From: Alcanivoracaceae bacterium
Lineage (GTDB): Bacteria > Pseudomonadota > Gammaproteobacteria > Pseudomonadales > Alcanivoracaceae
DNA: 64,000 bases
Assembly: GCA_023146255.1 (NCBI GenBank)
Contig: JAGLCJ010000003.1
Location: 372,001-436,000 of the forward strand
Direction: 5' to 3'
A model generated the notes under the pieces. That model was not told where the DNA came from. It saw only the letters and a list, made by a program, of their open reading frames with translations, and did no database searches. Numbering within the stretch: the first letter of the stretch is position 1; every line of letters begins with the position of its first letter. Below, in pieces: positions 31,765 through 42,800 of this stretch. A program made the position numbers and the translations under genes.

Positions 31765-33879
31765 ATGGCAGTTTTATCAAGGATTCTGGTGTTGCTGGTA
31801 CTGTTGATGGCAGCAGCATGTGATCAATCTCCCCAGCCGCCTGCCGAGTCCGGAGTTGCTGCCGCCGCCGGCCTTGTTGAAGCCGACAACAGATATATCG
31901 AAACCGGTGATCTGCAGGCATTGCGGGAGCGCGGGGTGCTGCGTCTTTTGGCGCCACGATTCGATGAAGATCCCTCTCTGCCGCGCGAGGGTTTCCCGCT
32001 GGCCAGCTATCGGGAAGCGGCCGAAGCGTTTGCCCGTTCCGTCGATCTGCAGCCGCAATGGATTCTGGTTGATGATTTTGATGCGCTCGCTGAAGCAGTA
32101 CTGCAAGGCCATGGCGATTTGATTGTCACCAACCTGACCCGCACCGACGCCCGCGATGACCTGCTGACGTTCAGTGTGCCCCTGTCGATTGTCGATGAGG
32201 TGCTGATCCTGCCTGCAGGCGCAGCGGCAACCACGCTGGAGGACATTGGCACGCTGCAGATTGCCGTGCCTGCCGGCACCGCCTGGCAGGAAACGGTCGG
32301 CCAGCTCAGTGCGCGCTATCCGCATATCAGCCTGCAAACGGAACCCGGCGAGCGAACCGACTGGGAAATGCTCGATGGCGTCGCCAATGGCCGCTATCAG
32401 GCAACGCTGATGGACAGTGATATCGCGGCTGCATTGATCCCGATGGTTGAAGGGGTACAGATCGGGCCGGTGGTCAGTCAGGGCCGTGAGATCGGTTGGG
32501 CCATGCGGCCGGGTAATGAGCAGTTACAGCGCGCCCTGAATCAATATCTGACGGCGCAGCGCGTTATTACCTCACGCCGCGAAAAGCAGTCACGCGACTT
32601 TCCGGCCATCGAGGACGCTGGTGTGCTCAGAGTGATTACCTCGAATAATCCCGCCAGCTATTTTCTCTGGCGTGGGGAGTTGATGGGCTTTGATTACGAT
32701 CTGATTCGTGAATTTGCCCGTCAGCGTGGTTTGCGCGTCAGCATTATCGTCCGTGACGGTCAGGAATCCATGTACAAGGCGCTATCCGAAGGTTACGGCG
32801 ATGTTATCGCCGCCGCCGTGACGCGTACCGATGAGCGGGTCGATCGCGGCTGGCAGTTCAGCCGTCGTTACCTGCTGATTACCGAGCAGTTTGTTGGCGC
32901 CAGGGGCAGTGAAGTAATCAGCGATGTGGCGGCGCTGGCGGGCAAGACCGTTGCGGCCAATCCCGAGCACAGTTACTACCAGACGCTGCTCGCCCTGCAG
33001 CAGCAGGGCGTCGCCCTGAAGATTGCCATTGTCGCCAATGCCACGTCGGAGATGCTGATGAATGCCGTGGCAGCCGGTGAGTATGACCTGACTCTGGTGG
33101 ACAGCCATCTGGTCGCCATGGAAACCACTTTTCGTGAGGACCTGGCGGTGGTGCTGGACCTCGGTGAGGAGAAGGAGATCGGCTGGGTGGTGCGCGAGGA
33201 TCAGCCGAAACTGCTGGCCGAGCTGAACCGCTTTATTGGCAAGCACTATCGCGGCCTGCATTACAACGTGACCTGGAACAAATACTTTGCCGAGCCAAAG
33301 TTTATCGACCAGTACCGTGCCCAGCGGCTTGAACCAGGCAAACCGATCTCGCCCTGGGACGATCTGGTACGTCAGCACAGCAGCGAGCAGATTCGTGACT
33401 GGCGTTTGCTGGTGTCGCAGATGTATCAGGAAAGCCGGTTTGATCCAAAGGCAAAATCCCATGCCGGGGCGTTAGGCCTGATGCAGGTGATGCCCCGAAC
33501 AGCGGCGCAGTTCGGTTACAGCAATCTGTACGAGCCGGAAACCAACATCGCTGCCAGCCTTGCCTTTATCGAGTGGCTGAATGATCGCTTTCCTGACAGT
33601 CTGCCACTGGAAGAACGAATCTATTTCAGTCTGGCTGCCTACAATGCCGGCCATGCTCACGTGCATGATGCCCGACGGCTGGCACAGAAACTTGGCAAGA
33701 ACCCGAACAAGTGGTTTGGCCATGTGGAAGAAGCCATGCTGCTGCTATCACGACCGGAGTACTACCGGCATGCCCGGTTTGGTTATGTACGTGGCAGCGA
33801 GCCGGTGAATTATGTGCGCGACATTCGTGAGCGCTATATCGGTTACCTGAATGCGAAGGCAGGGGTGCAGGAGAATTGA
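31765..33879 (+). CDS. Lytic transglycosylase with two solute-binding-like domains (MltF-type)
   Basis: A 704-aa lipoprotein: signal peptide ending in the lipobox LMAAAC (Cys at residue 19). Two tandem periplasmic binding-protein (SBP_bac_3) modules follow, about residues 50-275 (GVLRLLAPRFDEDPSLPREG) and 285-495 (GVLRVITSNNPASYFLWRGE). A C-terminal SLT/lysozyme-like domain (about 530-690) carries MYQESRFDPKAKSHAGALGL, with Glu556 catalytic, and YFSLAAYNAGHAHVHDAR. It cleaves peptidoglycan to 1,6-anhydromuropeptides. Standard MltF has one such binding module, so this is a longer variant. It ends 1 bp before the convergent next gene. Confidence 0.88.
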   Translation: MAVLSRILVLLVLLMAAACDQSPQPPAESGVAAAAGLVEADNRYIETGDLQALRERGVLRLLAPRFDEDPSLPREGFPLASYREAAEAFARSVDLQPQWILVDDFDALAEAVLQGHGDLIVTNLTRTDARDDLLTFSVPLSIVDEVLILPAGAAATTLEDIGTLQIAVPAGTAWQETVGQLSARYPHISLQTEPGERTDWEMLDGVANGRYQATLMDSDIAAALIPMVEGVQIGPVVSQGREIGWAMRPGNEQLQRALNQYLTAQRVITSRREKQSRDFPAIEDAGVLRVITSNNPASYFLWRGELMGFDYDLIREFARQRGLRVSIIVRDGQESMYKALSEGYGDVIAAAVTRTDERVDRGWQFSRRYLLITEQFVGARGSEVISDVAALAGKTVAANPEHSYYQTLLALQQQGVALKIAIVANATSEMLMNAVAAGEYDLTLVDSHLVAMETTFREDLAVVLDLGEEKEIGWVVREDQPKLLAELNRFIGKHYRGLHYNVTWNKYFAEPKFIDQYRAQRLEPGKPISPWDDLVRQHSSEQIRDWRLLVSQMYQESRFDPKAKSHAGALGLMQVMPRTAAQFGYSNLYEPETNIAASLAFIEWLNDRFPDSLPLEERIYFSLAAYNAGHAHVHDARRLAQKLGKNPNKWFGHVEEAMLLLSRPEYYRHARFGYVRGSEPVNYVRDIRERYIGYLNAKAGVQEN

Positions 33880-33880
33880 T

Positions 33881-35095
33881 TCAGGGTTGGCTCGCCTGGT
33901 GCATCTGCATTTCGGCGAGCCGACGCTGGCTGTCGCCAGCCAGGTTGCGGAAGGTTGCAGCGGTTGCGCTAATTGCCTTTTGCGCAGCGTCATAAAGCTG
34001 CTGTGATGCCTGCCCGCGAATTTCCGAGAACGATGCCGTCATGGTCTGAAGTTTCTGCTCCGTTGTTGTCAGCGCCTGTGGCAGCATGCTGCGGGTTCGG
34101 GCAATAAAATCCTGCTGAGCACTCAGGCGGATTTTCTCATTGCGCGCTTGTCCCAGTCTTTTCCGGATAGCAAGTTGTGGAGCGGAGAAATCCTTGCTGA
34201 CCAGTTCCTGCTCAAGCGAGTGGATTTCTCTCTCAAGTGCAGCCATGGATTCCTCAACAAGCATGGATGCCTGCGTCAATCTGTCACTGTGCTGACGAAT
34301 GCGTTCGCTTTGCAGCTCCAGCTGTTGCTGTTGTTCAAGCAGGCAATGCCATTCCTGGGAGGATTCACGATAAACCTGTCTGGTCTGAGCCAGATCTGCC
34401 GTTTCCCGAAGCATCTCGCTGGTGATTTTCCGCCGTAGCGCAGCCGGCATCAGGTGCGGATGGGAAAATACCGCCTCTACTCTTACTGCGGGATCCTCCG
34501 GCAGGGATTCAAGCAGTCGTACGGAGTTCAGCGCCTTGTCGACAATTTCGCCGTATAGCGCCGCGGCCTCACGTGGGCTGCCGCTTTCCTGCATGGATTC
34601 AGCTGCCCGCAGCAGTCCATGAAGGGCGTTGATGTCGTCAGAGAAATGCCGGCCTACCCGCAGGAACCATTTCAGCGCTTCATCATGGTTTTCCTGAAGT
34701 CTCCAGCTTTCTGCAATCAGCAGGCCGGCTTCTGCAGCAACAGGGCTGTTGGTGCTGATCATCTTCAGGCGTGCACGCGCGTCTTCAAAGTGTCGTTGAC
34801 GAATTTCGGTGGCGGAAAGGTAAAGACGGGCGCGGTCCTGGAGCAACATCTCGGCCGGTGTGCGGGGCGGTGATTGTATTGCATCTTCCAGCGTGCTCTG
34901 GCGCGAAGACTGATCGGTCATTTTGCCCGAGAGCGCTGCAACAAGATTGCTCAGATCTGGTTCGGGCTCTTTATCTGATGTCTCTTTAATGTCGCGATGA
35001 CAGATCGAATCCGCCGCAATTTCCTGATTCAAGAAAATCATGATTAACAGTGGAAGCAGTAACCACTGACAGGAAAATATTCTGATTTTTTTCAT
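33881..35095 (-). CDS. Secreted coiled-coil protein of unknown function
   Basis: A 404-aa protein. The start at 35095 gives a signal peptide (MKKIRIFSCQWLLLPLLIMIF) ending near AADS; the longer frame has none. Residues 70-170 resemble tetratricopeptide-like helical pairs (MLLQDRARLYLSATEIRQRH; LLIAESWRLQENHDEALKWF). Residues 235-395 are mostly coiled coil with Gln/Glu/Leu heptads. No family is recognised. It is divergent from the TpsB gene with only 85 bp between them, so they share a control region; an association with the two-partner secretion system is possible but unproven. Confidence 0.7.
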   Translation of the reverse strand: MKKIRIFSCQWLLLPLLIMIFLNQEIAADSICHRDIKETSDKEPEPDLSNLVAALSGKMTDQSSRQSTLEDAIQSPPRTPAEMLLQDRARLYLSATEIRQRHFEDARARLKMISTNSPVAAEAGLLIAESWRLQENHDEALKWFLRVGRHFSDDINALHGLLRAAESMQESGSPREAAALYGEIVDKALNSVRLLESLPEDPAVRVEAVFSHPHLMPAALRRKITSEMLRETADLAQTRQVYRESSQEWHCLLEQQQQLELQSERIRQHSDRLTQASMLVEESMAALEREIHSLEQELVSKDFSAPQLAIRKRLGQARNEKIRLSAQQDFIARTRSMLPQALTTTEQKLQTMTASFSEIRGQASQQLYDAAQKAISATAATFRNLAGDSQRRLAEMQMHQASQP

Positions 35096-35180
35096 GGATT
35101 CGTGAATAGCATTGGCCCCTGACAAGTGCGCGACTATACTCGCGCGCGCTTGTCGGGGGAATTCAGGGAAAAGTATTATC

Positions 35181-36854
35181 GTGCACGGACGTTCCGGTTG
35201 TTTCATCGCGTTGCTTGTCTTCGTGTCGCTCTCTGGCGCCGCGTTGTCGCGTGCTGCCGAGCGTACCCCGGAGCAGGACCTGTTCGATCGCCTGCAGGAA
35301 GATCAGCGTCGTCGTGACGATCGCCGGCAGCAGGATATCTATTTGCCGGCCGAGCCGGCGCCGGAGGCGCTGACCTTGCCGGAGAGCGATGGCCCCTGCG
35401 TAACGGTGTCGGCGGTCCGCTTTGAATGGCTCGCTGAACCAGCTCCGGTCCTGCTTGCCCGACTTGAACCCCTGATAGCTGAAGTGCGCGGCCAGTGCCT
35501 GAGCGTCGCGGCACTGCGTGAGTTGCATCGTGCCCTTAATGCGGAGCTGACCGCGCGCGGTTATGTCACCAGCCGTGTGCTGATTCCCGAGCAGGATCTT
35601 GCCGAAGGGCAGCTGCTGTTCATGCTGGCCCCCGGCCGGATTGAAGCGACCATTGCCGAGGGGTTGTCGCCGCAGCAGGTGCGGCTGGCCTTGCCGGTGC
35701 GCCGTGGCAGGTTGCTGAACCTGCGGGATCTGGAGCAGGCGATCGAGAATTTGGGCCGGGTGCGGGGGCTGAAGGCGGCCTTCGATATCCGCCCCGGTTC
35801 CGCCAATGGTGATTCTGTGCTGGCCATGATCGGCAAGCAGGGCCGTCGGGTTGGCGCTGCCCTGATCGTCAACGAGAAGTACTACGGCAGCACGCTGCAG
35901 GGGTCGGCGCTCGCCAATGTCGAGATCGGAGCCCCTTTCGGGCTCACCGACCGGCTGATCCTTTCAGTGAACACCGATCTGGATCGCACCGTTTCCGACC
36001 GGGCATGGGGAGCAGGTCTGGATTACGACCTCGGGATTGGTTATTGGCAGCTCGCCGCCGGATTCAGCCGGCAGGCCTATCTGAACAAGGTTCAGGGGGT
36101 GCTGCAGCGCTTTGATGCCACCGGCGAAACCGATACCAGCCGGCTGGAGCTTGGCCGGGTGCTTTATCGCAGCAGTTTCAGCCGAGTCGGTGTCGCGGCG
36201 CTGGCCAGCTACAACGATGTCCTCAACGCACTGGAAGACGCCACCATTCAGGTCAGCAGTTACCAGTTGTCGAACTGGGGCCTGCGTCTGGATACCGAAC
36301 GTCGCTGGCAGCGCTGGCAAACCGGCGGTTCCCTGACGCTGGAGTACAGCGACGGACACGGTCCGGCAACCGCGCTGACCGGCGGCGGCGCGATTGCGGA
36401 TGTCCACAACCATCGGCTTTTGCTTACAGCCTCTGCCCTGTATCCACTGACATGGCAGCGCGGCACTGTCCGATTCCGTCTGGATAGCCAGCATTCCGAC
36501 AATCAGCTGTTCCCGCTGCAACGCTGGTCACTGGCATCGCGGGTGAAGGGATTCGATGACATCAGTGTCACCGGCAACAGCGGGCATGTGGTCAGTGCCG
36601 AGTACGCCATCAGCCCGGCTACGGCTGGCGGGCGCTTGCTCTGGCGGCCTTTCGTTAGCGCCGAATGGGGCTGGGTTCCCGGAATCAGCAACGAGCCCGA
36701 GTTCCATCGGCTGGCGGGGGTCACGGCTGGCACCGATCTTACCTGGCAGCGCATGCGTGCCGGTTTGCAGGTCAGCGCGCCGCTGAACAGTTTTTCCACG
36801 ACCCGCTCGAGCAACAGTCATGTGTTGCGGGCCAGCATAACGCTGAGTTGGTGA
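35181..36854 (+). CDS. TpsB-type outer-membrane transporter (FhaC/ShlB family)
   Basis: A 557-aa protein from the GTG at 35181; an upstream TTG frame is less likely. Signal peptide (SGCFIALLVFVSLSGAALSRAA), a charged plug-helix region (RLQEDQRRRDDRRQQDIYLP), POTRA domains (about residues 65-200) with TARGYVTSRVLIPEQDLAEG, then a 16-strand barrel ending in LRASITLSW with the terminal Trp expected for barrel insertion. The loop-L6 motif is present as RVKGFDD (usually VRGY/F). It secretes and folds the huge partner encoded 35 bp downstream, making a type Vb two-partner secretion system. Confidence 0.92.
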   Translation: MHGRSGCFIALLVFVSLSGAALSRAAERTPEQDLFDRLQEDQRRRDDRRQQDIYLPAEPAPEALTLPESDGPCVTVSAVRFEWLAEPAPVLLARLEPLIAEVRGQCLSVAALRELHRALNAELTARGYVTSRVLIPEQDLAEGQLLFMLAPGRIEATIAEGLSPQQVRLALPVRRGRLLNLRDLEQAIENLGRVRGLKAAFDIRPGSANGDSVLAMIGKQGRRVGAALIVNEKYYGSTLQGSALANVEIGAPFGLTDRLILSVNTDLDRTVSDRAWGAGLDYDLGIGYWQLAAGFSRQAYLNKVQGVLQRFDATGETDTSRLELGRVLYRSSFSRVGVAALASYNDVLNALEDATIQVSSYQLSNWGLRLDTERRWQRWQTGGSLTLEYSDGHGPATALTGGGAIADVHNHRLLLTASALYPLTWQRGTVRFRLDSQHSDNQLFPLQRWSLASRVKGFDDISVTGNSGHVVSAEYAISPATAGGRLLWRPFVSAEWGWVPGISNEPEFHRLAGVTAGTDLTWQRMRAGLQVSAPLNSFSTTRSSNSHVLRASITLSW

Positions 36855-36889
36855 CACGATGATTTGCCGCAGGACAAGGGAGATGTCAG

Positions 36890-39800
36890 ATGACGATTCA
36901 TGACCGCAGGATGAGCTTGGTCGAGCGTGGGCTGGCGGCATGGCTGTCTTTTGTCATCGTTGCCCAGCCGCTGGTCCTGCATGCCACGGAAGTGCTGCCT
37001 GCGGATGGCAACACCACTTTGGACCTGTCAGCCAATGGCACCCGCATCGTCAATATTGCCACCCCGAGTGCATCCGGCCTGTCGCATAACCGCTATGGCA
37101 CTTTCAACGTCAGCGAGCAGGGCGTCATTCTCAATAACAGCCGTGAAGTCGTGCGGACCGATATTGGCGGCTACATAGAAGCCAATCCCCATCTTGCCCC
37201 GGGCAGCGCCAGCCTGATCCTGAATGAAGTGGTATCAGCTAATCCATCCTCGCTGCTTGGTGCTGTTGAGGTGGGTGGCCAGCAGGCGGATGTGGTCATC
37301 GCCAACCCGAACGGCATTACCTGTAACGGCTGCGGCTTTATCAATACGGTTCGCGGCACCCTGACCACCGGCACACCGCAACTGTTGGATGGTGCGTTGA
37401 CCGGCTTCGATATTCGTGGCGGCAGTGTGGATTTTGAAGGTGCCGGGGCGAATATGCAGGATGCCGACCGCTTCGATGTGCTGGCCGGTGCGATCCGCCT
37501 CAACGCCGAAATCCAGGGCCATGAACTGAATCTGGTTGCCGGTCATCATCAGGTGGCCTACAGCGATCTTTCGCTGACCGCTAATGACGCCACACCGGAC
37601 ACGCCGCCGGAGTTTGCAATCAGCTCCTCGTCGGTGGGTGGTATCTATGGTGATCGTATCCGCCTGATTGCCAACGATGCTGGTGTCGGAGTGCATCTGG
37701 ATGCCCCGGTGGCGGCACAGCTTGGCAGCGTTGAAATTGATGCCGATGGTGCGCTGCGTTTCACCCGCGTCAGTGCTGCCGACGATGTGGCGATATCCGC
37801 CCACAGCATCGTTGCCGACGGCGCTGTCACCGCCGGGGATCGTCTTGATCTGGTGGCCGATGCTGATATTCATCTTGCCGCTACGCCTGATACCCCGGCG
37901 ACCTCTGAAGCGCGCCGGATTGATATTCAGGCCCAGAGTTTGCAGATCGACGCGGATGCGGCGATCACCGGCCGACTGCTGGAAGCAGAGCTCGAGAGCC
38001 TTAACAACAGCGGCGTGATTCGCACCGATGTCGCAGATATCCAGGTGGATACCACCCTTGCCAATCAGGGCGTGATCGAAGGCCGACACCTGACTCTGGA
38101 TGCGGCTGACCTCGACAACGCGGATGGCAGCATTGCTGCCTCCGGTCGGCTGGGTATGACGGTTGATGACTACATTCATCGGGGGGAAGTGCAGGCAGCG
38201 GAGCTTGCCCTGACCAGCGCCAACGATATTGTCGTGGGCGAAGTATCCGATTGGCGTCTGGCTGGCGATGCCAGCTTTGTCGCCGGTGGCGAGCTTCGTA
38301 ACGAGGGCATTCTGTCGACGACCGGAATGCTGTTGATCAATGCTGATACGGTCAGCAACACCGGCAGCCTTGCCGCACAAGGTGATTTGTCTATTGAAGC
38401 ATTCGAAGTCGGGAACGATATTGATTCGCTGATACTTGCTGGTGCTAGCGCTAACCTCAGGGTAGATAACCTCTACAATGCCGGCGATATCTACGCGGTG
38501 ATCAACCTGACCCTGTCTGGCCTGAGCCAGATGGCAGCCGCCGGCGTATATAACGAGGGTGGACTTATCGGCACCCAGACCGGCGATATCCACCTGCATG
38601 CCGATCAAGTGACCAATACCGGTGTCGGCGAGTTTCTCGGGACACTCGAGTGGACAGAACCATTACTGACCTTCCCTGAAACCGGCGTTGGCGAAAGCTA
38701 TAACGAAAGGTGCTTTCTCCAGAACCGTTACTCTGGCTGTCGATCGAGAACCTATCGGGATTCGTATCGGGAACAATTTATCCCTGAGGATCAGCTGGCC
38801 TTTGAATTCCTGCCGGTGGAAGGCGTGATCCTTGCTGGCGGCAATCTGGATATTCAGGCGCATGTTCTGACTAACCTGTATAGCCTGCTTGGTGCACACG
38901 GTACGGTTGATATTGCCATCTACGATGATGCCGAAGGGAATGGCGGCACTATCACCAACAGTGGATATGACGTCGCGCTTGAGCACGAAACCCGCACGGA
39001 TTCCTCGTGGTATGTGCAGACCAGCAGCAGCTGGGAGAAAGACAGAAAGTACACTTACACAACGATACGCGCAGACGAGGACCCGGAAACCTGTAATCGC
39101 TACATGGTGCGATGCGGCAGGGCAGACCCGCAGTATGCACCTGCTGAGTACACCTACCAGACTGTTGTCGCAGGTCGTATTGCAGCTGGTGGAAACGTTA
39201 ACATCAGCGGTGTTGCGCAGGTGGTAAACGGTGTGCACGAGAATGACCCGGTGTTCACGAATACCCAGGCGGCTCTGCGCGGGGATGGGCTCGCAGATTC
39301 CTCGCTCTACCGTCTCGATCCTTTAGTGGTGGGTGGGTTTGCTCTCCCGGGTCGTAATGGTCTTTTCGTCTTTAATGGCAGTGCCAACCATCCCTACCTG
39401 ATTGAGACCAATCCCTTGTTCGCCTCCCATAGCGGTTTTATGGGGTCAAGCTACATGCTCGATCGCCTTGGCTGGAATCCCGAACCCGGCCAGCGACTTC
39501 TCGGCGACAGCTTCTATGAGCTGAACCTGCTTCAGAACTCGTTAATGGGCCAGCCGGTGCTGGCCGGCACCGCCCAGCAAGATCGCGAGCAGTTTTTCAC
39601 CCTGCTGATGGATCAGGGTATTGCCGCTGCGGAATCGCTTGAGCTTTCCGTGGGAGTGTCTCTGTCTGCCGAGCAGATCAACGCCCTGCAAAGCGACATT
39701 ATCTGGCTGGAAGAGCGAGAAGTGGCCGGCTACAAGGTGCTGGTGCCGGTGGTCTATCTCGCTAATGGTATTCAGCCTCCCGATGCCTTGATTGCCGGTC

Positions 39801-42800
39801 AGGCGGTGGATATTAAAGCGGGGTCCATCAGCAGTAGCGGCACCATTCGTGCACAGGAAAACCTCACCGCCACTGCCAGCGACGGCAGTATCACCAACAC
39901 CGGCAGCATGCTGGCCGGAGAGACGCTGTCACTGACGGCTAGCGAAGACATTGTCAACCGCAGTGGCTTGATAAGCGGCGGCGATGTGGCGTTGGCTGCG
40001 GAAGGTGACATCCGCAACGAAACTGCCTTCGAGCATGTCTCTGCCGGTCGCCAGAACTACACCATGCTCGGCGATCAGGCCCGGATCGAGGCCGCCGGCA
40101 AACTCACACTCGACAGCGGCAATGACGTTTTCATTCGGGGTTCGGAGATCTCCGCCGAACAGCTGGACGTACAGGCTGGTGGCAATATTCAGGTCGATAC
40201 CATTGAAATCCGCCGCAGCTACAACATGGACGGTCCGGCCCGCAACAAGCTGGATATGCTCACCCATCTCAGTGCCGATATCAGCAGTGCGCTCGACACC
40301 CTGATGCGCGCCGAACAGGACATCGTACTGGCCGGCGCCCAGCTTGCCGGCGGCACCGATGTCAGCCTGTTTGCCGGCAATGACCTGCGCATCGAAGCGG
40401 TGCAAGACCGTTACTACAGCTACCTGATGCAAAGCTCTCGTGGCACCTTCAGCAAAAAGAAAAAGATCTCCGAGCATGTTGGCAGCGAATTGATCGGCAC
40501 GCAGATTCAGGCCGGCGGTCAGTTAACGCTCGACGCCGAAGGGGGCGAAGTCGCCATCCTTGCGTCGACTGGACATGGCGAGCAAGGCGTGACCGTGAAT
40601 GCCGGAACCGATGTGCGCATCGAGTCCGGCATCAACACCGAGTATGAGCGCACGCTGATCATCAAGAAGAATGCTGCGCGGGTGAAAACCAAGGATAAGG
40701 GCAGCCACACCGAGTCGCTTGCTGTTGCCGGGTTGTCGTCCGGTGGGGATCTCGACATCAACGCCGATGGCAACATGTTTATGGCAGGTGCTGCTCTGGA
40801 AGCCGGAGATGCACTGCGCCTGGGAGGCGTCTCTGTTGCCACGGATGAGACCGGCAATATGTTGTTGGATGAAACCGGGATGCCGGTTGTCCTGAGTGGC
40901 GGTTTGAACAATATCATCATCGATACCGTCGCTCTGGAAGATCGTAGCTGGAACGTGACAACTCGAGAGCTGCGCGCCCCTATCAAGGCAATAGCAGAGA
41001 TGCAGAACTTTATCGTGGACGCCATGACGCTTGGTGTTTCGGGCGCGACCGGCATTGACGCCAATATCACGATCAAAGACGAGCGCGGCCATCAGTCCAG
41101 CCAGCACCGAGAGGAAGTCTCGACGCTGGCTGCCAGCGATATCACTCTGCTGACGCAAAGCGGCCTGTACGCGGTCGGCACCGAATTGAAAGCGGACAAC
41201 GATATTCTGGTCTCTGCGGGCGGTGATGTGATCTGGGATGTTGCATCGACACAAACTGTGGATCACCGGTTCAGTGAATCCGATGGAGGTGGCGGGACGA
41301 GTGAGCGTTTCCAGCACCGTATTACCGACACGAACGTACAAGGGGGCACTGCTGAAGCAGGCGGTAACCTGACGATCCTGAGTGGCGGGGATATCCAGAT
41401 TGTAGCGGGGCAGATCAATGCTGCTGAGAATGTATCGTTTGATGCCGGCGGGCAGGTGAGCCTGCTGGCTGCCTACGACTACCATCAGGAGTTAATCGAA
41501 GACAAGCGCATGGGCGAGTTCGGTACGTCCAATGCCATCAGCCGCGAACAGCTCGACAAGACGGTAGCTGTTGTCACCGAGATAGCAGCCTCGAATATCA
41601 GTATTACCTCGAAGGGCAATCAGACCTTTGAAGCTGCGTCACTCAGTGCCTCTGAAGACATTACGCTGGACACCGAGGGCCAGATCATCTTTGCCTCGAC
41701 CAAGGATGTTGTTCAGCACAGCGTACATGAGGAAGATTCCAGCCTGTCCTGGCAGAAGGTCGAGGGCGCTGGTTCTGTTGATGAAACCATCAGACAGACC
41801 CAGCTTCAGGCTGCCGGTAACCTGGCCATCAACGCGGCTCAGGGTATCCAGATCGATATTGTTGAAATCGATCAGGCAAGCGTCAGTGAAATGATCGATG
41901 CCATGGTCGCCGCTGATCCCCAGCTTGCCTGGCTGAAGGAGATGGAACAGCGCGGCGACGTCGACTGGCAGCAGATCAAGGAAGTTCATGACAGTTGGGA
42001 TTATGAAAGCCAGGGCATGGGCCCGGGGCTTGCGCTGGCGGTCACGATTGTTGTGACGACGATGACGGGTGGTGCGGGCGCCAATCTGGTTGGCGCCATT
42101 CAGGGCGCAGCCGGCACCACGGTAACTGTGGGCAGCGCTGCGGCTGCAGGTGTTACGGCTGGCACGGTCGCTACCACGTCCAGCGCCATGGCAGGCGCCG
42201 TGATCAGCTCCGCCGCGTCGACGCTGACGGTTTCCACCATTAACAACGGCGGCAAGCTGGATCGTGCTCTGTCTGATCTTGGTGGCCGGGATAGTCTGGA
42301 GGGTTTGGCCACATCAGGGCTTACCGCAGGCGTTGTCAGCGGATTCATTGATCCTATGTACAACGAGTGGCAGTTCGGCAAAGCCTCTGAAGGTGCCATT
42401 CAAACTCAGGCGGCGTTTGATATAACAAAGGGGTTTCAACTTAATAGCTGGCAGGGCATGACAGGTTTTGCCCTGCATAATGCTACTCAGGGGTTGGTCT
42501 CTGCAGGAGCCTCGGCGGCAATTCAGGGCGGCAGTTTCAACGACTATCTCAGAGTCAGCATGGAGAACCAGGGCAATAATGTTCTCTCCGCGCTGGCGTA
42601 TAACCAGATCGGCAATCTCGGGGATTATCTGGCTAACTCAGGAGGAGCCGAAGGCAATGCAAGACAGTTCAGCCAGTTCATTGAAGGTGGTATAGGTCGT
42701 GTCGGCCTGCACAGCGTCGCCGGTGGCCTGATTACGGAAGCTACTGGTGGTGACTTCGCCACCGGCGCCGCAGCTGCCGGATTAAACCAGTGGCTCAGCC

